Assembly (NCBI RefSeq): GCF_031010175.1
Contig: NZ_JAUAMB010000004.1
Span: 1-64,000, forward strand
Reading direction: 5' to 3'
Length of the DNA: 64,000 nucleotides
From: Halomonas sp. SpR1
GTDB lineage: Bacteria > Pseudomonadota > Gammaproteobacteria > Pseudomonadales > Halomonadaceae
Made by a program: the position numbers and the translations under genes. The notes beneath the pieces were generated by a model. The model had not been told where the DNA came from and searched no databases. It saw only the letters and a list, made by a program, of their open reading frames with translations. Of this stretch, positions 7,993 to 16,232 are shown one piece after another; within the stretch, counting starts at the first letter, position 1; each line of letters opens with the position of its first letter.

Positions 7993-8220
7993 TCAGACTT
8001 CCCACTCGTCATCCACATCTAGCAAAGTAGCATCCATGAGGTCTTGTAGATCGTGGTCAGCATTGTCTGCTTTTGCCACTGTTTCGCACTGTCGCTTGAT
8101 CTCTTCGCTAAAGCCGGGACGACGCGTATCCGGCACCCAAATTTGAATAGGGCGCAGCCCAGACGCCCTAAGCGTTGCGCGGTGCTTCTGCACACGATCA
8201 TTGATGTCGGAGGCAGTCAT
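7993..8220 (-). CDS. MazE-like antitoxin (DUF3018 family)
   Basis: The 75-residue product matches the DUF3018 antitoxin family paired with MazF toxins: RVQKHRATLRASGLRPIQIWVPDTRR, then PGFSEEIKRQCETVAKADNAD and an acidic C-terminus (DVDDEWEV) that would occupy the toxin surface. It lies directly upstream of the toxin in the same direction, the usual antitoxin-first order. A perfect 14-base palindrome 22 bases upstream of its start is a likely autoregulatory site. Confidence 0.88.
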   Translation of the reverse strand: MTASDINDRVQKHRATLRASGLRPIQIWVPDTRRPGFSEEIKRQCETVAKADNADHDLQDLMDATLLDVDDEWEV

Positions 8221-8241
8221 GGTGAAAGCTCTTGGTTGTTG

Positions 8242-8255
8242 TGTTACATGTAACA
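8242..8255. promoter_or_regulatory. Palindromic operator candidate of the toxin-antitoxin operon
   Basis: tgttacatgtaaca is a perfect 14-base palindrome located 22 bases upstream of the antitoxin ATG. Antitoxins of this class commonly bind such a palindrome, with or without toxin, to repress their own operon. Confidence 0.55.
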
Positions 8256-8290
8256 GCTTAGTTGCCTTTCTACTATTTGCAATATCGACA

Positions 8291-8353
8291 TCAAGGGTTA
8301 CCTAATAAACGGGTTGCGTGGGTCTGCATAAAGGCAAAAGCGATGGTGGGGCC
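8291..8353 (-). pseudogene. Remnant of a tag-like (3-methyladenine DNA glycosylase I) gene
   Basis: On the minus strand this stretch reads GPTIAFAFMQTHATRLLGNP and then stop. The first ten residues match the conserved GPTTAFAFMQ of the intact Tag protein encoded 3.3 kb away. At the DNA level 28 of 30 bases (8324-8353) equal bases 11588-11617. The frame is closed upstream by a stop, so it is at most a short fragment. It may be a decayed second tag gene or a captured copy. Confidence 0.5.
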
Positions 8354-8421
8354 GCATCCTTGCCCCCTTCAATCTGATTCATATCGTTTGATCATCGAAA
8401 TCTCCCATTTTCGAGGTATCC

Positions 8422-9387
8422 ATGCGTCGTCATGCTCTCACCTATCGCACGTTCGGAATGCCGCTGGAAACATTGAAAATGGAAACATCGGATGTCCCAG
8501 GCCTCAGTGAAGACAAACTCAGGGTTCGGATGTTGTACGCCCCCGTTAATCCGTCTGACCTGATTCCCATCACCGGTGCCTATTCGCATCGTGTAAGGCT
8601 TCCCGCTGTCGCCGGTTACGAAGGGGTGGGGTGTGTTATTGATGCTCCGCAAGAGTATTCCAACCTAATCGGAAAACGGGTGCTTCCATTACGAGGCGAC
8701 GGTACCTGGCAGACGATTGTGGAGTGTGACCCCGCTCTTGCAGTACCCGTTCCTGATACCATCTCTGACGACGTTGCCGCACGCGCCTACATTAATCCCT
8801 TAGCAGCTCTCACCATGCTCGAAACGTGGCCCGTCAAGGGGAAGCGTGTGCTTCTGACTGGAGCCGGTTCGAACTGTGCTGAATTCCTTGGGGTATGGGC
8901 GTATCAACAAGGTGCCAAAGAGGTTATTGGTATATACCGTTCCGAGAGCAGAGTTGCCCGCCTGGAAAAGCTTGGTATCGAACCGGTATCTATTCAAAAT
9001 ATGTCCCAGATCTCCTCTGTGGCCCGTGAGTCGGACATCGTGTTTGACGCTTTAGGAGGGCCAGTTGCAGCAAATATATTGCAACGAATAGCACCAGGAA
9101 CAAGGTTTATTGCTTATGGGCTCTTGACGGGGCAGGCGATTCAGTTGGCGTCCAAGCTTGGCGCTCACTATAAAAGGTTTCACCTGCGCGATAGTCTGGC
9201 CAGGATGTCTGCACAAACCTGGCAGCACAAGTTCTCGGCTATCTGGAGCCTTTTAGGCCAGACAGAGTTGCCGAATTATCAAGTCTTTCCCAGCCAAGAG
9301 TGGCGCCAAGCTATCGAGATGACGCTTTGCCCGAGTAGCCAGAAAGTAATTTTAGATTTCGCTGATTTGGCGCCTCATGATAAGTGA
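8422..9387 (+). CDS. MDR-superfamily (quinone/enoyl reductase-like) oxidoreductase
   Basis: A 321-residue medium-chain dehydrogenase/reductase. The N-terminal GroES-like domain contains MLYAPVNPSDLIPITGAY and VAGYEGVGCVID, close in style to 2-enoyl thioester reductases (MECR/ETR). The Rossmann part carries GKRVLLTGAGSNCAEFLGVWA, with the usual AxxGxxG region altered, and DIVFDALGGPVAANIL. No structural zinc cysteines are seen. Its substrate is unknown. Codon use looks less GC-rich than the neighbours, and it sits between a toxin-antitoxin module and a sigma factor locus, so acquisition by transfer is possible. The ATG at 8422 has only a weak AGG upstream. Confidence 0.75.
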   Translation: MRRHALTYRTFGMPLETLKMETSDVPGLSEDKLRVRMLYAPVNPSDLIPITGAYSHRVRLPAVAGYEGVGCVIDAPQEYSNLIGKRVLPLRGDGTWQTIVECDPALAVPVPDTISDDVAARAYINPLAALTMLETWPVKGKRVLLTGAGSNCAEFLGVWAYQQGAKEVIGIYRSESRVARLEKLGIEPVSIQNMSQISSVARESDIVFDALGGPVAANILQRIAPGTRFIAYGLLTGQAIQLASKLGAHYKRFHLRDSLARMSAQTWQHKFSAIWSLLGQTELPNYQVFPSQEWRQAIEMTLCPSSQKVILDFADLAPHDK

Positions 9388-9419
9388 CTTATTTGGAACG
9401 AATAAAAGAAACTATATTA

Positions 9420-10130
9420 TCAAAATATGATCTTGCTGCCCGCCACTGGCGTCAAACGGCCATGGTCGATAATCGGGCCGGTTGGCTGGCCTCCTGGAGC
9501 GCCTCCCAGGGGTTCAACACTGACGGCTAAATCGGCATTGAATAACTGTGCGCGCAACTCGGCACTGGGTTCCAGGCGATGGCTACCTTGATCAGGTAAT
9601 AGGCCAAGTGAGATGGGCGTGCCATCGGCAATCAACCATAGTTCACCGGTCTGTTCGCTATCGACCTGGGTCGGTTGAACCGCTTGCACGATCAGCTCTC
9701 CCTCTTGGGTTGCGCTAATGATCCAGCCTGGCGTGCGTGATTCGTCCTGAACCACGAAGACCGCCTCTCCCTGTGGTGATAGGGTCAGTTCAGCTTGTTG
9801 CCAAAGAAGGCCCAGCGCTACCGCAATGACCCCGAAACCGGCCGCCATGGCCTGCCATGCGCCCAGGCGTTGCCACCAGCGCAGAGGCGAGGCCCCGGTT
9901 GCCTGGGTAATGCGCTGCCAGACTTCCTTGGGCGGTGTCTTAGGATCCAGCTGTTCGTTGAATAAGTGCAGATATTCTCGCCAATCTTCCACGTCATTAC
10001 GTAGGTCATGGCTGACAGCCAGCAGCGCTTCAAAGCGTGCTTTCTGATCGCTATCCAATACGCCCAGCACGTACTCGCCAGCCGCTAAGTGGCGATCATC
10101 AGGGTCGCTTAAATCCCATTGGTTAGACAT
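9420..10130 (-). CDS. Anti-sigma factor, RskA/anti-sigma-K type
   Basis: A 236-residue membrane-bound anti-sigma factor. The N-terminal cytosolic part (DDRHLAAGEYVLGVLDSDQKARFEALL) is the sigma-binding region. A single transmembrane helix lies at about residues 90-110 (WQAMAAGFGVIAVALGLLW), and the periplasmic RskA C-terminal domain follows (GWIISATQEGELIVQAVQP, GELWLIADGTPISLGLL). It overlaps the ECF sigma gene by 22 bases, so the pair is co-translated. It should hold the sigma factor inactive until a signal in the periplasm releases it. Confidence 0.87.
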   Translation of the reverse strand: MSNQWDLSDPDDRHLAAGEYVLGVLDSDQKARFEALLAVSHDLRNDVEDWREYLHLFNEQLDPKTPPKEVWQRITQATGASPLRWWQRLGAWQAMAAGFGVIAVALGLLWQQAELTLSPQGEAVFVVQDESRTPGWIISATQEGELIVQAVQPTQVDSEQTGELWLIADGTPISLGLLPDQGSHRLEPSAELRAQLFNADLAVSVEPLGGAPGGQPTGPIIDHGRLTPVAGSKIIF

Positions 10131-10672
10131 GTTTTTAACCTCTCAAGTCCACGGCGGATCCAGCTTTTGACGCTGCCCAGCGGCTGGGACAGAGAGTTAG
10201 CAAGCTCGCTGTGAGTCATGCCCTGAAAATAGGCCATTTCCATTAACTGACGCTGATGTCGACTGAGCGTGTCGAGGCAGTCGTTCAGTTTAGCGTTTTG
10301 CTGATGACTGATGCTGTCATCTTCAGGATCGTCAGTGCCTAACAGGGTAGCCAATAAAGGTTCATCGGTGGTGGTGTCCTGAGGTTTCTGGCGGCGCAGC
10401 CAGTCGATACCAATATTGCGAGCGAGTGTGGAAAGCCAGGTCATTGGCTTGGCTCGCGTGGCGTCGTATTGATCGGCAGCATGCCAGACTCTGATAAAGA
10501 CATGTTGCAGACAATCCTGTGCGGCACCTTCATCTCTTACTATACGCAGCAACTGAGCATATAGATGCGCACTGGAGACACGATAGAGGCGCTCGAATGC
10601 GCTGCGGTCGCCCTGGGCGCAGCCGTTTAGTTGCTCAACAAGATATTGGTGGCGTTGCGTAGCATCTAGCAT
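10109..10672 (-). CDS. ECF sigma factor (SigK-like)
   Basis: A 187-residue extracytoplasmic-function sigma factor. Region 2 is seen as FERLYRVSSAHLYAQLLRIV, CLQHVFIRVWHAADQYD and PMTWLSTLARNIGIDWLRR. Region 4 is RQLMEMAYFQGMTHSELANSL and PLGSVKSWIRRGLERL. It is the first gene of a sigma/anti-sigma pair. A fasciclin-domain gene lies divergently upstream. The trio of SigK-like sigma, RskA-like anti-sigma and fasciclin protein is recurrent in proteobacteria, and the fasciclin gene is the probable target. Confidence 0.9.
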   Translation of the reverse strand: MLDATQRHQYLVEQLNGCAQGDRSAFERLYRVSSAHLYAQLLRIVRDEGAAQDCLQHVFIRVWHAADQYDATRAKPMTWLSTLARNIGIDWLRRQKPQDTTTDEPLLATLLGTDDPEDDSISHQQNAKLNDCLDTLSRHQRQLMEMAYFQGMTHSELANSLSQPLGSVKSWIRRGLERLKTCLTNGI

Positions 10673-10774
10673 TCAGGCATCTCTGAACAGTAAACCGAAT
10701 CGCCAGTCTTGGTGAGTCAGCCGTTGAAGGCAATAGGCGGGCACTCAGCGGTGAATAAATAATGTTGAGATAGT

Positions 10775-10804
10775 TGCATCCACTGAGGCCCTGGCGCCGT
10801 AAGT
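10775..10804 (+). promoter_or_regulatory. Candidate ECF-type promoter of the fasciclin gene
   Basis: TGCATCC at 10775-10781 resembles the CATCC-type -35 of SigK-like sigma factors. Sixteen bases later, CCGTAAGT at 10797-10804 could be the -10. It sits about 55 bases before the fasciclin ATG. The match is by eye, from a short and degenerate motif. Confidence 0.25.
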
Positions 10805-10857
10805 GTTAGTGAGCTTGCATTGTTGAGCTCTTTTAACGACAACCAGGAGATGCCCCA

Positions 10858-11409
10858 ATGAAACTCAAACTTCTTACTGCTAGCCTTTGCGCCGCTGCCC
10901 TCTATACCGGCGTTGCTGTTGCTGCTCATGGCCCTACCACAGTAGGCGGCGCTAGCATGCTTCCTGAGCGCAATATCATCGAAAATGCGGTTAATTCGGG
11001 TGACCATGAAACACTCGTCGCCGCCGTTCAAGCGGCTGAACTGGTTGATGTATTGCAAGGCGAAGGCCCCTTTACCGTATTTGCTCCGATTGATAGCGCT
11101 TTTGCCGCACTGCCAGATGGCACCGTGGATACGCTGCTACAGCCTGAAAACCAGGAGCAATTACAAACCGTATTAACTTACCACGTGGTGCCTGGCAATC
11201 TGACCCGAGAAGTATTGTTAGAACAGGTAATGGAGAATGATGGCACAGTAGCTTTTAAAACCGTGCAAGGTGAGTATCTCTCCGTTATGCGCAACGGCAA
11301 CAACTTGATGGTCATGGATGCTCAGGGTAACAGTGCCAATATCACGGTCGTCGATGTAGCGCAGGCGAACGGCGTTATCCACGTGATTGATAGCGTGTTA
11401 ATGCCCTAA
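10858..11409 (+). CDS. Secreted fasciclin (FAS1) domain protein
   Basis: A 183-residue periplasmic or secreted protein. The first 22 or so residues (MKLKLLTASLCAAALYTGVAVA) form a signal peptide with an AxA cleavage site. The FAS1 domain shows both conserved boxes: GPFTVFAPIDSAFAALPDGTV and VLTYHVVPGNL, then NSANITVVDVAQANGVIHVIDSVLMP. FAS1 proteins mediate adhesion or surface stress functions. An aggag ribosome site precedes the ATG. It is divergent from the ECF sigma gene and probably its regulon member. Confidence 0.92.
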   Translation: MKLKLLTASLCAAALYTGVAVAAHGPTTVGGASMLPERNIIENAVNSGDHETLVAAVQAAELVDVLQGEGPFTVFAPIDSAFAALPDGTVDTLLQPENQEQLQTVLTYHVVPGNLTREVLLEQVMENDGTVAFKTVQGEYLSVMRNGNNLMVMDAQGNSANITVVDVAQANGVIHVIDSVLMP

Positions 11410-11461
11410 AGTTTCAGCTCATATCGGATAATGTCATTTATTCTTTTGAGGTTACATTTGC

Positions 11462-11493
11462 CCACCGCCTGACTTGCTAGGCGGTGGTTTTTT
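11462..11493 (+). terminator. Rho-independent terminator after the fasciclin gene
   Basis: ccaccgcct at 11462-11470 pairs perfectly with aggcggtgg at 11479-11487, followed by six T. The 3' arm overlaps the last codon of the convergent tag gene. Confidence 0.9.
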
Positions 11494-12100
11494 GTCGATC
11501 AGATGGCCGCACAAATCCTTCTCGGGCGCGAGCTGCTTGTTGGCGAACGACACATCCTTGCGCATGATCATTAAGCAGCCCCATGGCCTGCATAAAGGCA
11601 AACGCGGTGGTGGGGCCAAAAAATTTCCAGCCGCGCTTTTTTAACTCCTTGGCAAGGGCGACGGATTCGGGCGAGGTAGTCTGGGTTTGTGGCTCCGCTA
11701 ACTCGGTTGGCTCATAGCGCCAGAAGAACGCGGCCAATGAGCCTTCCTGCTCGACCATTTCCTTTGCACGTTGGGCGTTGTTGATGGTTGCTTCGATTTT
11801 TCCACGGTGACGAATAATCCCCGCGTCTTGAAGTAACCGCTTCACATCGTCTTCGCCAAAGCGGGCAACCTGATGGAAATCGAAGTGGTGAAAAGCAGCG
11901 CGAAAGTTCTCGCGCTTGTTTAGGATGGTGCGCCAGCTTAAGCCTGACTGAAAGCTCTCCAGGCAGAGCTTCTCGAACAGTCGCTGATCGTCGTCTACCG
12001 GAAAGCCCCACTCGTTATCATGGTAGGGCAGAAATTCTGGTGCGCCGCCACACCATTGGCAGCGAGGGTGCCCGTCGGGGGCTATGAAGTTGCGGGTCAT
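11477..12100 (-). CDS. tag: DNA-3-methyladenine glycosylase I
   Basis: Tag removes 3-methyladenine from alkylated DNA (base excision repair). The 207-residue product carries the N-terminal zinc-site motif RCQWCGGAPEFLPYHDNEWG, the LFEKLCLESFQSGLSWRTILNKRENF active-site region, and the C-terminal FGPTTAFAFMQAMGLLNDHAQGC with the remaining zinc ligands. It is somewhat longer than the E. coli protein because of a C-terminal tail. The gene runs into the fasciclin terminator at its 3' end and lies 14 bases downstream of the phosphatidylcholine synthase gene, so they may share a transcript. Confidence 0.93.
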   Translation of the reverse strand: MTRNFIAPDGHPRCQWCGGAPEFLPYHDNEWGFPVDDDQRLFEKLCLESFQSGLSWRTILNKRENFRAAFHHFDFHQVARFGEDDVKRLLQDAGIIRHRGKIEATINNAQRAKEMVEQEGSLAAFFWRYEPTELAEPQTQTTSPESVALAKELKKRGWKFFGPTTAFAFMQAMGLLNDHAQGCVVRQQAARAREGFVRPSDRQKTTA

Positions 12101-12114
12101 CAGCTACTCGCTTA

Positions 12115-12840
12115 TTAATCAAACCACTCTTGGGCGGTACGCCATATGCACATACCGATGAAATAAGCCGATGTTATACCCCATCCCCATAGTGCCCAGG
12201 CGGCATGCACGGGGCTAGAGAGCACCAGTGATGTGGCGCATACACACCACACTAGCGTGACAGCGATATTGAGCGGCATGAACAATCGCACCCGAAAGGG
12301 GTGCAGAAACTTCATTCGGGTCACGGTGAGGACAGCCAGCAGAACGATAGTGGCAAAGGTGATAAACGGCGGGAAATCGAGAATATAGAAATAGGCGGCG
12401 GCGATGTTCCAGGCGGCAGGAAAGCCAACAAAGTAATTATCCTGGCTTTTCATATCGACATTGCAGAAACAGAACATCGATGACAGCAGAATAATAAACA
12501 CTGATAGCAGCCCTAAATAGGGTGGCAATTCAATGAAATAGTAGATGAATAGGGCAGGAATAAAGGCCCAGGTCAGGTAATCGATCACCATATCAAGCGT
12601 TGAGCCATCGAAGTGGGGCAGTATGGCCTTCACTTCATATTTGCGCGCCAGGGTGCCATCAATACCATCGATCATCATCGCGGCGCCTAGCCAGAGCAGG
12701 CAGGCAACCGGGTTTTTGTCGACCAGTGCGAGCAGCGCCATCGTACCCAGCAGCACGCCACTGGCGGTAAATATATGCACGCTCCATGCCTTCCATATTG
12801 AGGCGCGGGATTCTGTGTGCGAAGAGAATGATTGAGCCAC
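12115..12840 (-). CDS. pcs: Phosphatidylcholine synthase
   Basis: A 241-residue integral membrane CDP-alcohol phosphotransferase. Pcs condenses choline with CDP-diacylglycerol to give phosphatidylcholine in one step. The catalytic signature is complete: DGIDGTLAR followed by FDGSTLDMVIDYLTW, supplying the four metal-binding aspartates. About seven to eight hydrophobic segments are visible, and the length fits Pcs rather than PgsA or PssA. The start is a GTG at 12840 with an acgggg site upstream. Choline as substrate is inferred from overall family resemblance. Confidence 0.82.
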   Translation of the reverse strand: MAQSFSSHTESRASIWKAWSVHIFTASGVLLGTMALLALVDKNPVACLLWLGAAMMIDGIDGTLARKYEVKAILPHFDGSTLDMVIDYLTWAFIPALFIYYFIELPPYLGLLSVFIILLSSMFCFCNVDMKSQDNYFVGFPAAWNIAAAYFYILDFPPFITFATIVLLAVLTVTRMKFLHPFRVRLFMPLNIAVTLVWCVCATSLVLSSPVHAAWALWGWGITSAYFIGMCIWRTAQEWFD

Positions 12841-12957
12841 ATTAACCCCGTTGGGAACGTGTCGTTCCCTTTCAATTGGATTTATAAAATAAGCCTGTTA
12901 AAGAAAGATACACTACTACAAGAATGCTTCCAGAGAATACGCCAGCAGCACATCCTT

Positions 12958-14496
12958 TTATAGCTTGGTGGGGCCTTGGCTTCTCAAGGAGGGCCTTGTG
13001 TCGTCTCTGATGGCTAAATAAGCGTCGCTTAGCCACTTACCTGCCTTCATCAGCTCGTCTTCCGTTGAGCCTGCATAGCCGAGTACTAAACCAGGACGTT
13101 CGTTTCCAGAGAGGTAATAGCGAGAAAGTGGCGAAAGGGTAATGTCGGCTTTGTCGGCGCGTTCTATGAGCTGGTCTTCTTGTGCACGGGTATTGAGCCG
13201 GGCCAGCAGATGCATACCGGCATGACCATCAGAAAGCTCAAGCCCTTTGGCCACCGCTGGTGCTAATGCAGTGCGTAAACACACCTGTCGCTGACGATAG
13301 GCAGACCGCATGCGGGCGATGTGACGGGTAAAGTGCCCGTTGGCAATAAATTCAGCCAGCGCTGATTGCACGGGGTAGTTACCTTCGCGGTGCAATCGCG
13401 CATGGGCGCGTCTAAAGTCTTCGGCGAGCGTCTCGGGGAGTACCAAATAGCCTAAGCGTAAGCCGGGGTAGAGCACTTTACTAAAGGTGCCCACATAAAT
13501 AACCGATGCCTGCTCCGAAAGCCCCTGTAGCGAAGGCGTCGGCGGTGTATCGTAGCGAAACTCACTGTCGTAATCGTCTTCAATGACCCAACTGCCAGTG
13601 CGGAAAGCGTGCTCAAGTAATGCTAGCCGTCTGGGGACTGGCATGGTGACGCCACTAGGATATTGGTGGGAGGGTGTCACATAAATAAGCCGAGGCGCTG
13701 GCGCATTCTCGGGAGCAAGTAATGGGTTTAGCCCTTCTTGATCGACGGGAATCGGCGTTACCGTTAAGCCCGACGCCAAAAAGCAGGCCTGGGCGCCGCC
13801 GTAACCCGGTTCTTCCATCCACACAGAGTCACCATGATCGGTGAGTAGTTGAGCAATCAGTTCAAACGCCTGCTGGGCGCCCTGGGTAATCACGATCTGC
13901 TCCGGCTGGCAGCGCACCGCGCGGGAAAGGCGAAGATAATCACAAAGGGCCGTTTTCAGCTCAGGTAGCCCGCCAGTGGTTTGATAATCCATCCATGCCA
14001 TCTGGGCGTGATAATAGTGGCGCCGCAACAGGCGCTGCCACGGCTCGCGGGGAAACAGGTCGAGGGCCGGGACACCCGGCGCAAAGGCGCGATGTCCATG
14101 GCTTAACGTTCCACTCAGCGCTAACAGCTTATTGCCCCGCGTTGAGTAGCGAACAGGCAAAGGCGCTGGTAGTTCGACCCTGTTTAACAGCGTGGGTAGC
14201 TCGGCCACATAGAGCCCCGCCCCTTGGCAGGAAATCAGTAACCCTTCCGCCAGTAGCCTATCCATGGCGGCCAGCACCGTATTGCGGCTAACACCCAAAG
14301 CGCGGGCCAAGTGGCGGGAAGAGGGCAGCGCATCCCCTGCCGTTAGCTCACCGTGTTGAATCCACTCTTTAAGCGAGCCATAGAGCTTCCGAACAAGCGT
14401 GGCAGCTTCATGCGTGTTTAGCCTGAGTGCTAACGCTTCCACTACCCAGTCGCTTGCAGCGTCTCGTCGTTTCACTGGTTCCCTCAATTTAGCCAT
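12958..14496 (-). CDS. MocR-family (PdxR-like) transcriptional regulator
   Basis: A 512-residue regulator with an N-terminal GntR winged helix (LYGSLKEWIQHGELTAGDALPSSRHLARALGVSRNTV) and a large aminotransferase-like domain that binds PLP. The Schiff-base lysine is in VGTFSKVLYPGLRLGYL, and VIEDDYDSEFRYD is also typical. The ATG at 14496 has AAAGAG upstream; a GTG 24 bases earlier is possible. It is divergent from a GNAT-rhodanese pair 71 bases away and probably controls that pair or itself. Unlike the MocR-type gene at 4.1-5.5 kb, it is intact. Confidence 0.9.
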   Translation of the reverse strand: MAKLREPVKRRDAASDWVVEALALRLNTHEAATLVRKLYGSLKEWIQHGELTAGDALPSSRHLARALGVSRNTVLAAMDRLLAEGLLISCQGAGLYVAELPTLLNRVELPAPLPVRYSTRGNKLLALSGTLSHGHRAFAPGVPALDLFPREPWQRLLRRHYYHAQMAWMDYQTTGGLPELKTALCDYLRLSRAVRCQPEQIVITQGAQQAFELIAQLLTDHGDSVWMEEPGYGGAQACFLASGLTVTPIPVDQEGLNPLLAPENAPAPRLIYVTPSHQYPSGVTMPVPRRLALLEHAFRTGSWVIEDDYDSEFRYDTPPTPSLQGLSEQASVIYVGTFSKVLYPGLRLGYLVLPETLAEDFRRAHARLHREGNYPVQSALAEFIANGHFTRHIARMRSAYRQRQVCLRTALAPAVAKGLELSDGHAGMHLLARLNTRAQEDQLIERADKADITLSPLSRYYLSGNERPGLVLGYAGSTEDELMKAGKWLSDAYLAIRDDTRPSLRSQGPTKL

Positions 14497-14567
14497 AAGT
14501 GGCTCTTTATCGTAGACCACTATAGCGGCAAGCTGGGGTTAATCACCACACTCAAGGAGCATCCGTT

Positions 14568-15017
14568 ATGACTAACATTCGTTCGGCAGTACTCAGTGAC
14601 TTAGAACCTCTTAGTGCATTACTCGATGGCTATCGCCAGTTTTATGAACAACAGAGTGATATTCAGGCGGCGCGTGACTTTCTACACCAGCGCATGGGAC
14701 TCGGGGACTCGTTTATTTTGGTGAGTGAAAACAGCGAAGGTGCACTTACCGGTTTTGTTCAGCTCTACCCTGGTGTTTCCACGGTGGGTTTAAATGCGCG
14801 CTGGACGCTGAATGATCTTTTCGTACTACCCGACTGCCGTGAAAAAGGCACAGGACGAGCGTTAATGGAAGCCGCCACCCAGTTAGCCCACGATCATGGC
14901 GTAGCGCGCTTGATACTCATGACCCAGGTAGAGAACGAACGTGCCCAATACCTTTATGAGTCACTGGGCTGGCAACGCAATACCGCGTTTTATGGTTATT
15001 TGCTGGACATGAAATAA
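14568..15017 (+). CDS. GNAT-family N-acetyltransferase
   Basis: A 149-residue acetyl-CoA-dependent acetyltransferase. The central motif A is LNDLFVLPDCREKGTGRALM (acetyl-CoA pyrophosphate loop, R/Q-x-x-G-x-G/A like) and motif B is ENERAQYLYESLGWQRNTAFYGYLL. The substrate cannot be read from the sequence; small molecules such as amines or antibiotics are usual. A good caaggagc ribosome site precedes the ATG. The rhodanese gene follows 10 bases later, so they form an operon. Confidence 0.88.
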   Translation: MTNIRSAVLSDLEPLSALLDGYRQFYEQQSDIQAARDFLHQRMGLGDSFILVSENSEGALTGFVQLYPGVSTVGLNARWTLNDLFVLPDCREKGTGRALMEAATQLAHDHGVARLILMTQVENERAQYLYESLGWQRNTAFYGYLLDMK

Positions 15018-15027
15018 GGGGAAAACG

Positions 15028-15483
15028 ATGAGCAATGAGCATCAATCTGCAGTGCTGGCATTTCCTCCTGTAAAGCCTGCCTCGATGGCCACCGCGATGT
15101 ACGACAAGCTTTGTTATCACACCGATGCCTGGGATGTGGCGCAGGACTTGGCTAATGGCATTAGCGACATTGTCGTGATCGATACCCGCAGTTTTGAACA
15201 CTACTGTGCCGGACATATTCCTGGGGCGGTAAGTCTACCGCACAAGGAAATGACACCAGAGCGCTTGGCTGAACTAGATAATACGTTGGTCTATATCGCT
15301 TACTGCGATGGCATTGGCTGCAATGGCTCAACCAAAGGTGCTTGGAAGATGGCAAGTGCTGGGCTGCAGGTAAAAGAGTTGCTCGGAGGGTTGGATTTTT
15401 GGCGTCGAGATCAACACCCCATCCAAACAGGTACGCCACAGGGAAGCTTGTTGAATGCAGTGCCTGTAGCGTGTGGGTGTTAG
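15028..15483 (+). CDS. Rhodanese-domain protein
   Basis: A 151-residue single-domain sulfurtransferase-like protein. VIDTRSFEHYCAGHIPGAVSLPHKEM is the classic rhodanese strand and helix. The active loop is YCDGIGCNGSTKGAWKMA, with two cysteines, the first at the catalytic position. It likely transfers sulfane sulfur or acts in thiol signalling. It follows the GNAT gene with a GGGGAA ribosome site and ends in a terminator. Confidence 0.9.
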   Translation: MSNEHQSAVLAFPPVKPASMATAMYDKLCYHTDAWDVAQDLANGISDIVVIDTRSFEHYCAGHIPGAVSLPHKEMTPERLAELDNTLVYIAYCDGIGCNGSTKGAWKMASAGLQVKELLGGLDFWRRDQHPIQTGTPQGSLLNAVPVACGC

Positions 15484-15520
15484 CTCGCTTCGTATTTTAA
15501 ATTAAGCGAGCTTCTGTTTT
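15482..15520 (+). terminator. Terminator after the GNAT-rhodanese operon
   Basis: agctcgctt at 15482-15490 pairs with aagcgagct at 15504-15512, followed by a T-rich tract (tctgtttt). The stem begins at the rhodanese stop codon. Confidence 0.75.
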
Positions 15521-15594
15521 GAAGGCATGATGAATAATAAGCGATTTGTTGAAACGTAAGCTGCTCAGTTAAAGGCGGAGAACTGGATTGAGAA

Positions 15595-16182
15595 CTACCG
15601 ATTCTTAAACTGCTGCTCATCCATTAATGGGCATTGTTTTGTTTGCCCAGAATGGTATTGCTCAATTGAGGTCTCTAAATGTTTGGCGTTGGCTTGAGAG
15701 CTGAGTAAGTAATCACTCTCTGGCAACCTACACACATCCACCCATTCTGCATTGACTAGCTCGGCCAGTCGCTTGGGACTTAGGCGTACGGCGCTATTGG
15801 ATGAGCCCGCCGCAGGGAGGACTTCGTCATAGGCGTGGAGCGACTCATCGCAGTAAACCGGCAGGTTTGTGGCGAGGCCGAAGGGGCAAACGCCGCCGAC
15901 CGGGTGGCTGGTGAGTTCCATTACGGTTTCAGCATCGAGCATTTTAGCCTTACCGCCGAAGGTGTCGCGAATTTTGCGGTTGTCGATTCGCGCATTGCCG
16001 CTCGCCACGATGAGCAGCGGCTTTTCACCGACTTTGAATGCCAGGGTTTTGGCAATTTGCCCAGGGGCGACGTCGAGAGCGTCTGCGGCAAGCTGCACCG
16101 TGGCGGTGCTGGTTTCAAGCACTTCGATGTTTACATCCGGCGCGTGCTCGGCAAAAAACTGGCGAACGGTCTCTATGCCCAT
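15595..16182 (-). CDS. YbaK/EbsC-family aminoacyl-tRNA deacylase
   Basis: A 195-residue member of the YbaK/ProX editing family, which hydrolyses misacylated tRNAs. Seen are TAADALDVAPGQIAKTLAFKV-like sequence with the conserved lysine, DNRKIRDTFGGKAKMLDAE, and VGGVCPFGL, the Gly-rich substrate loop. It carries about 30 extra C-terminal residues (SIEQYHSGQTKQCPLMDEQQFKNR region) relative to typical 155-165-residue members. The ATG at 16182 has GGGGCTATTT upstream. The exact amino acid specificity is unknown. Confidence 0.85.
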   Translation of the reverse strand: MGIETVRQFFAEHAPDVNIEVLETSTATVQLAADALDVAPGQIAKTLAFKVGEKPLLIVASGNARIDNRKIRDTFGGKAKMLDAETVMELTSHPVGGVCPFGLATNLPVYCDESLHAYDEVLPAAGSSNSAVRLSPKRLAELVNAEWVDVCRLPESDYLLSSQANAKHLETSIEQYHSGQTKQCPLMDEQQFKNR

Positions 16183-16232
16183 AAATAGCCCCTAACATGA
16201 TTAAATCATTAATGTAGCGTGCCTTCGATAGA

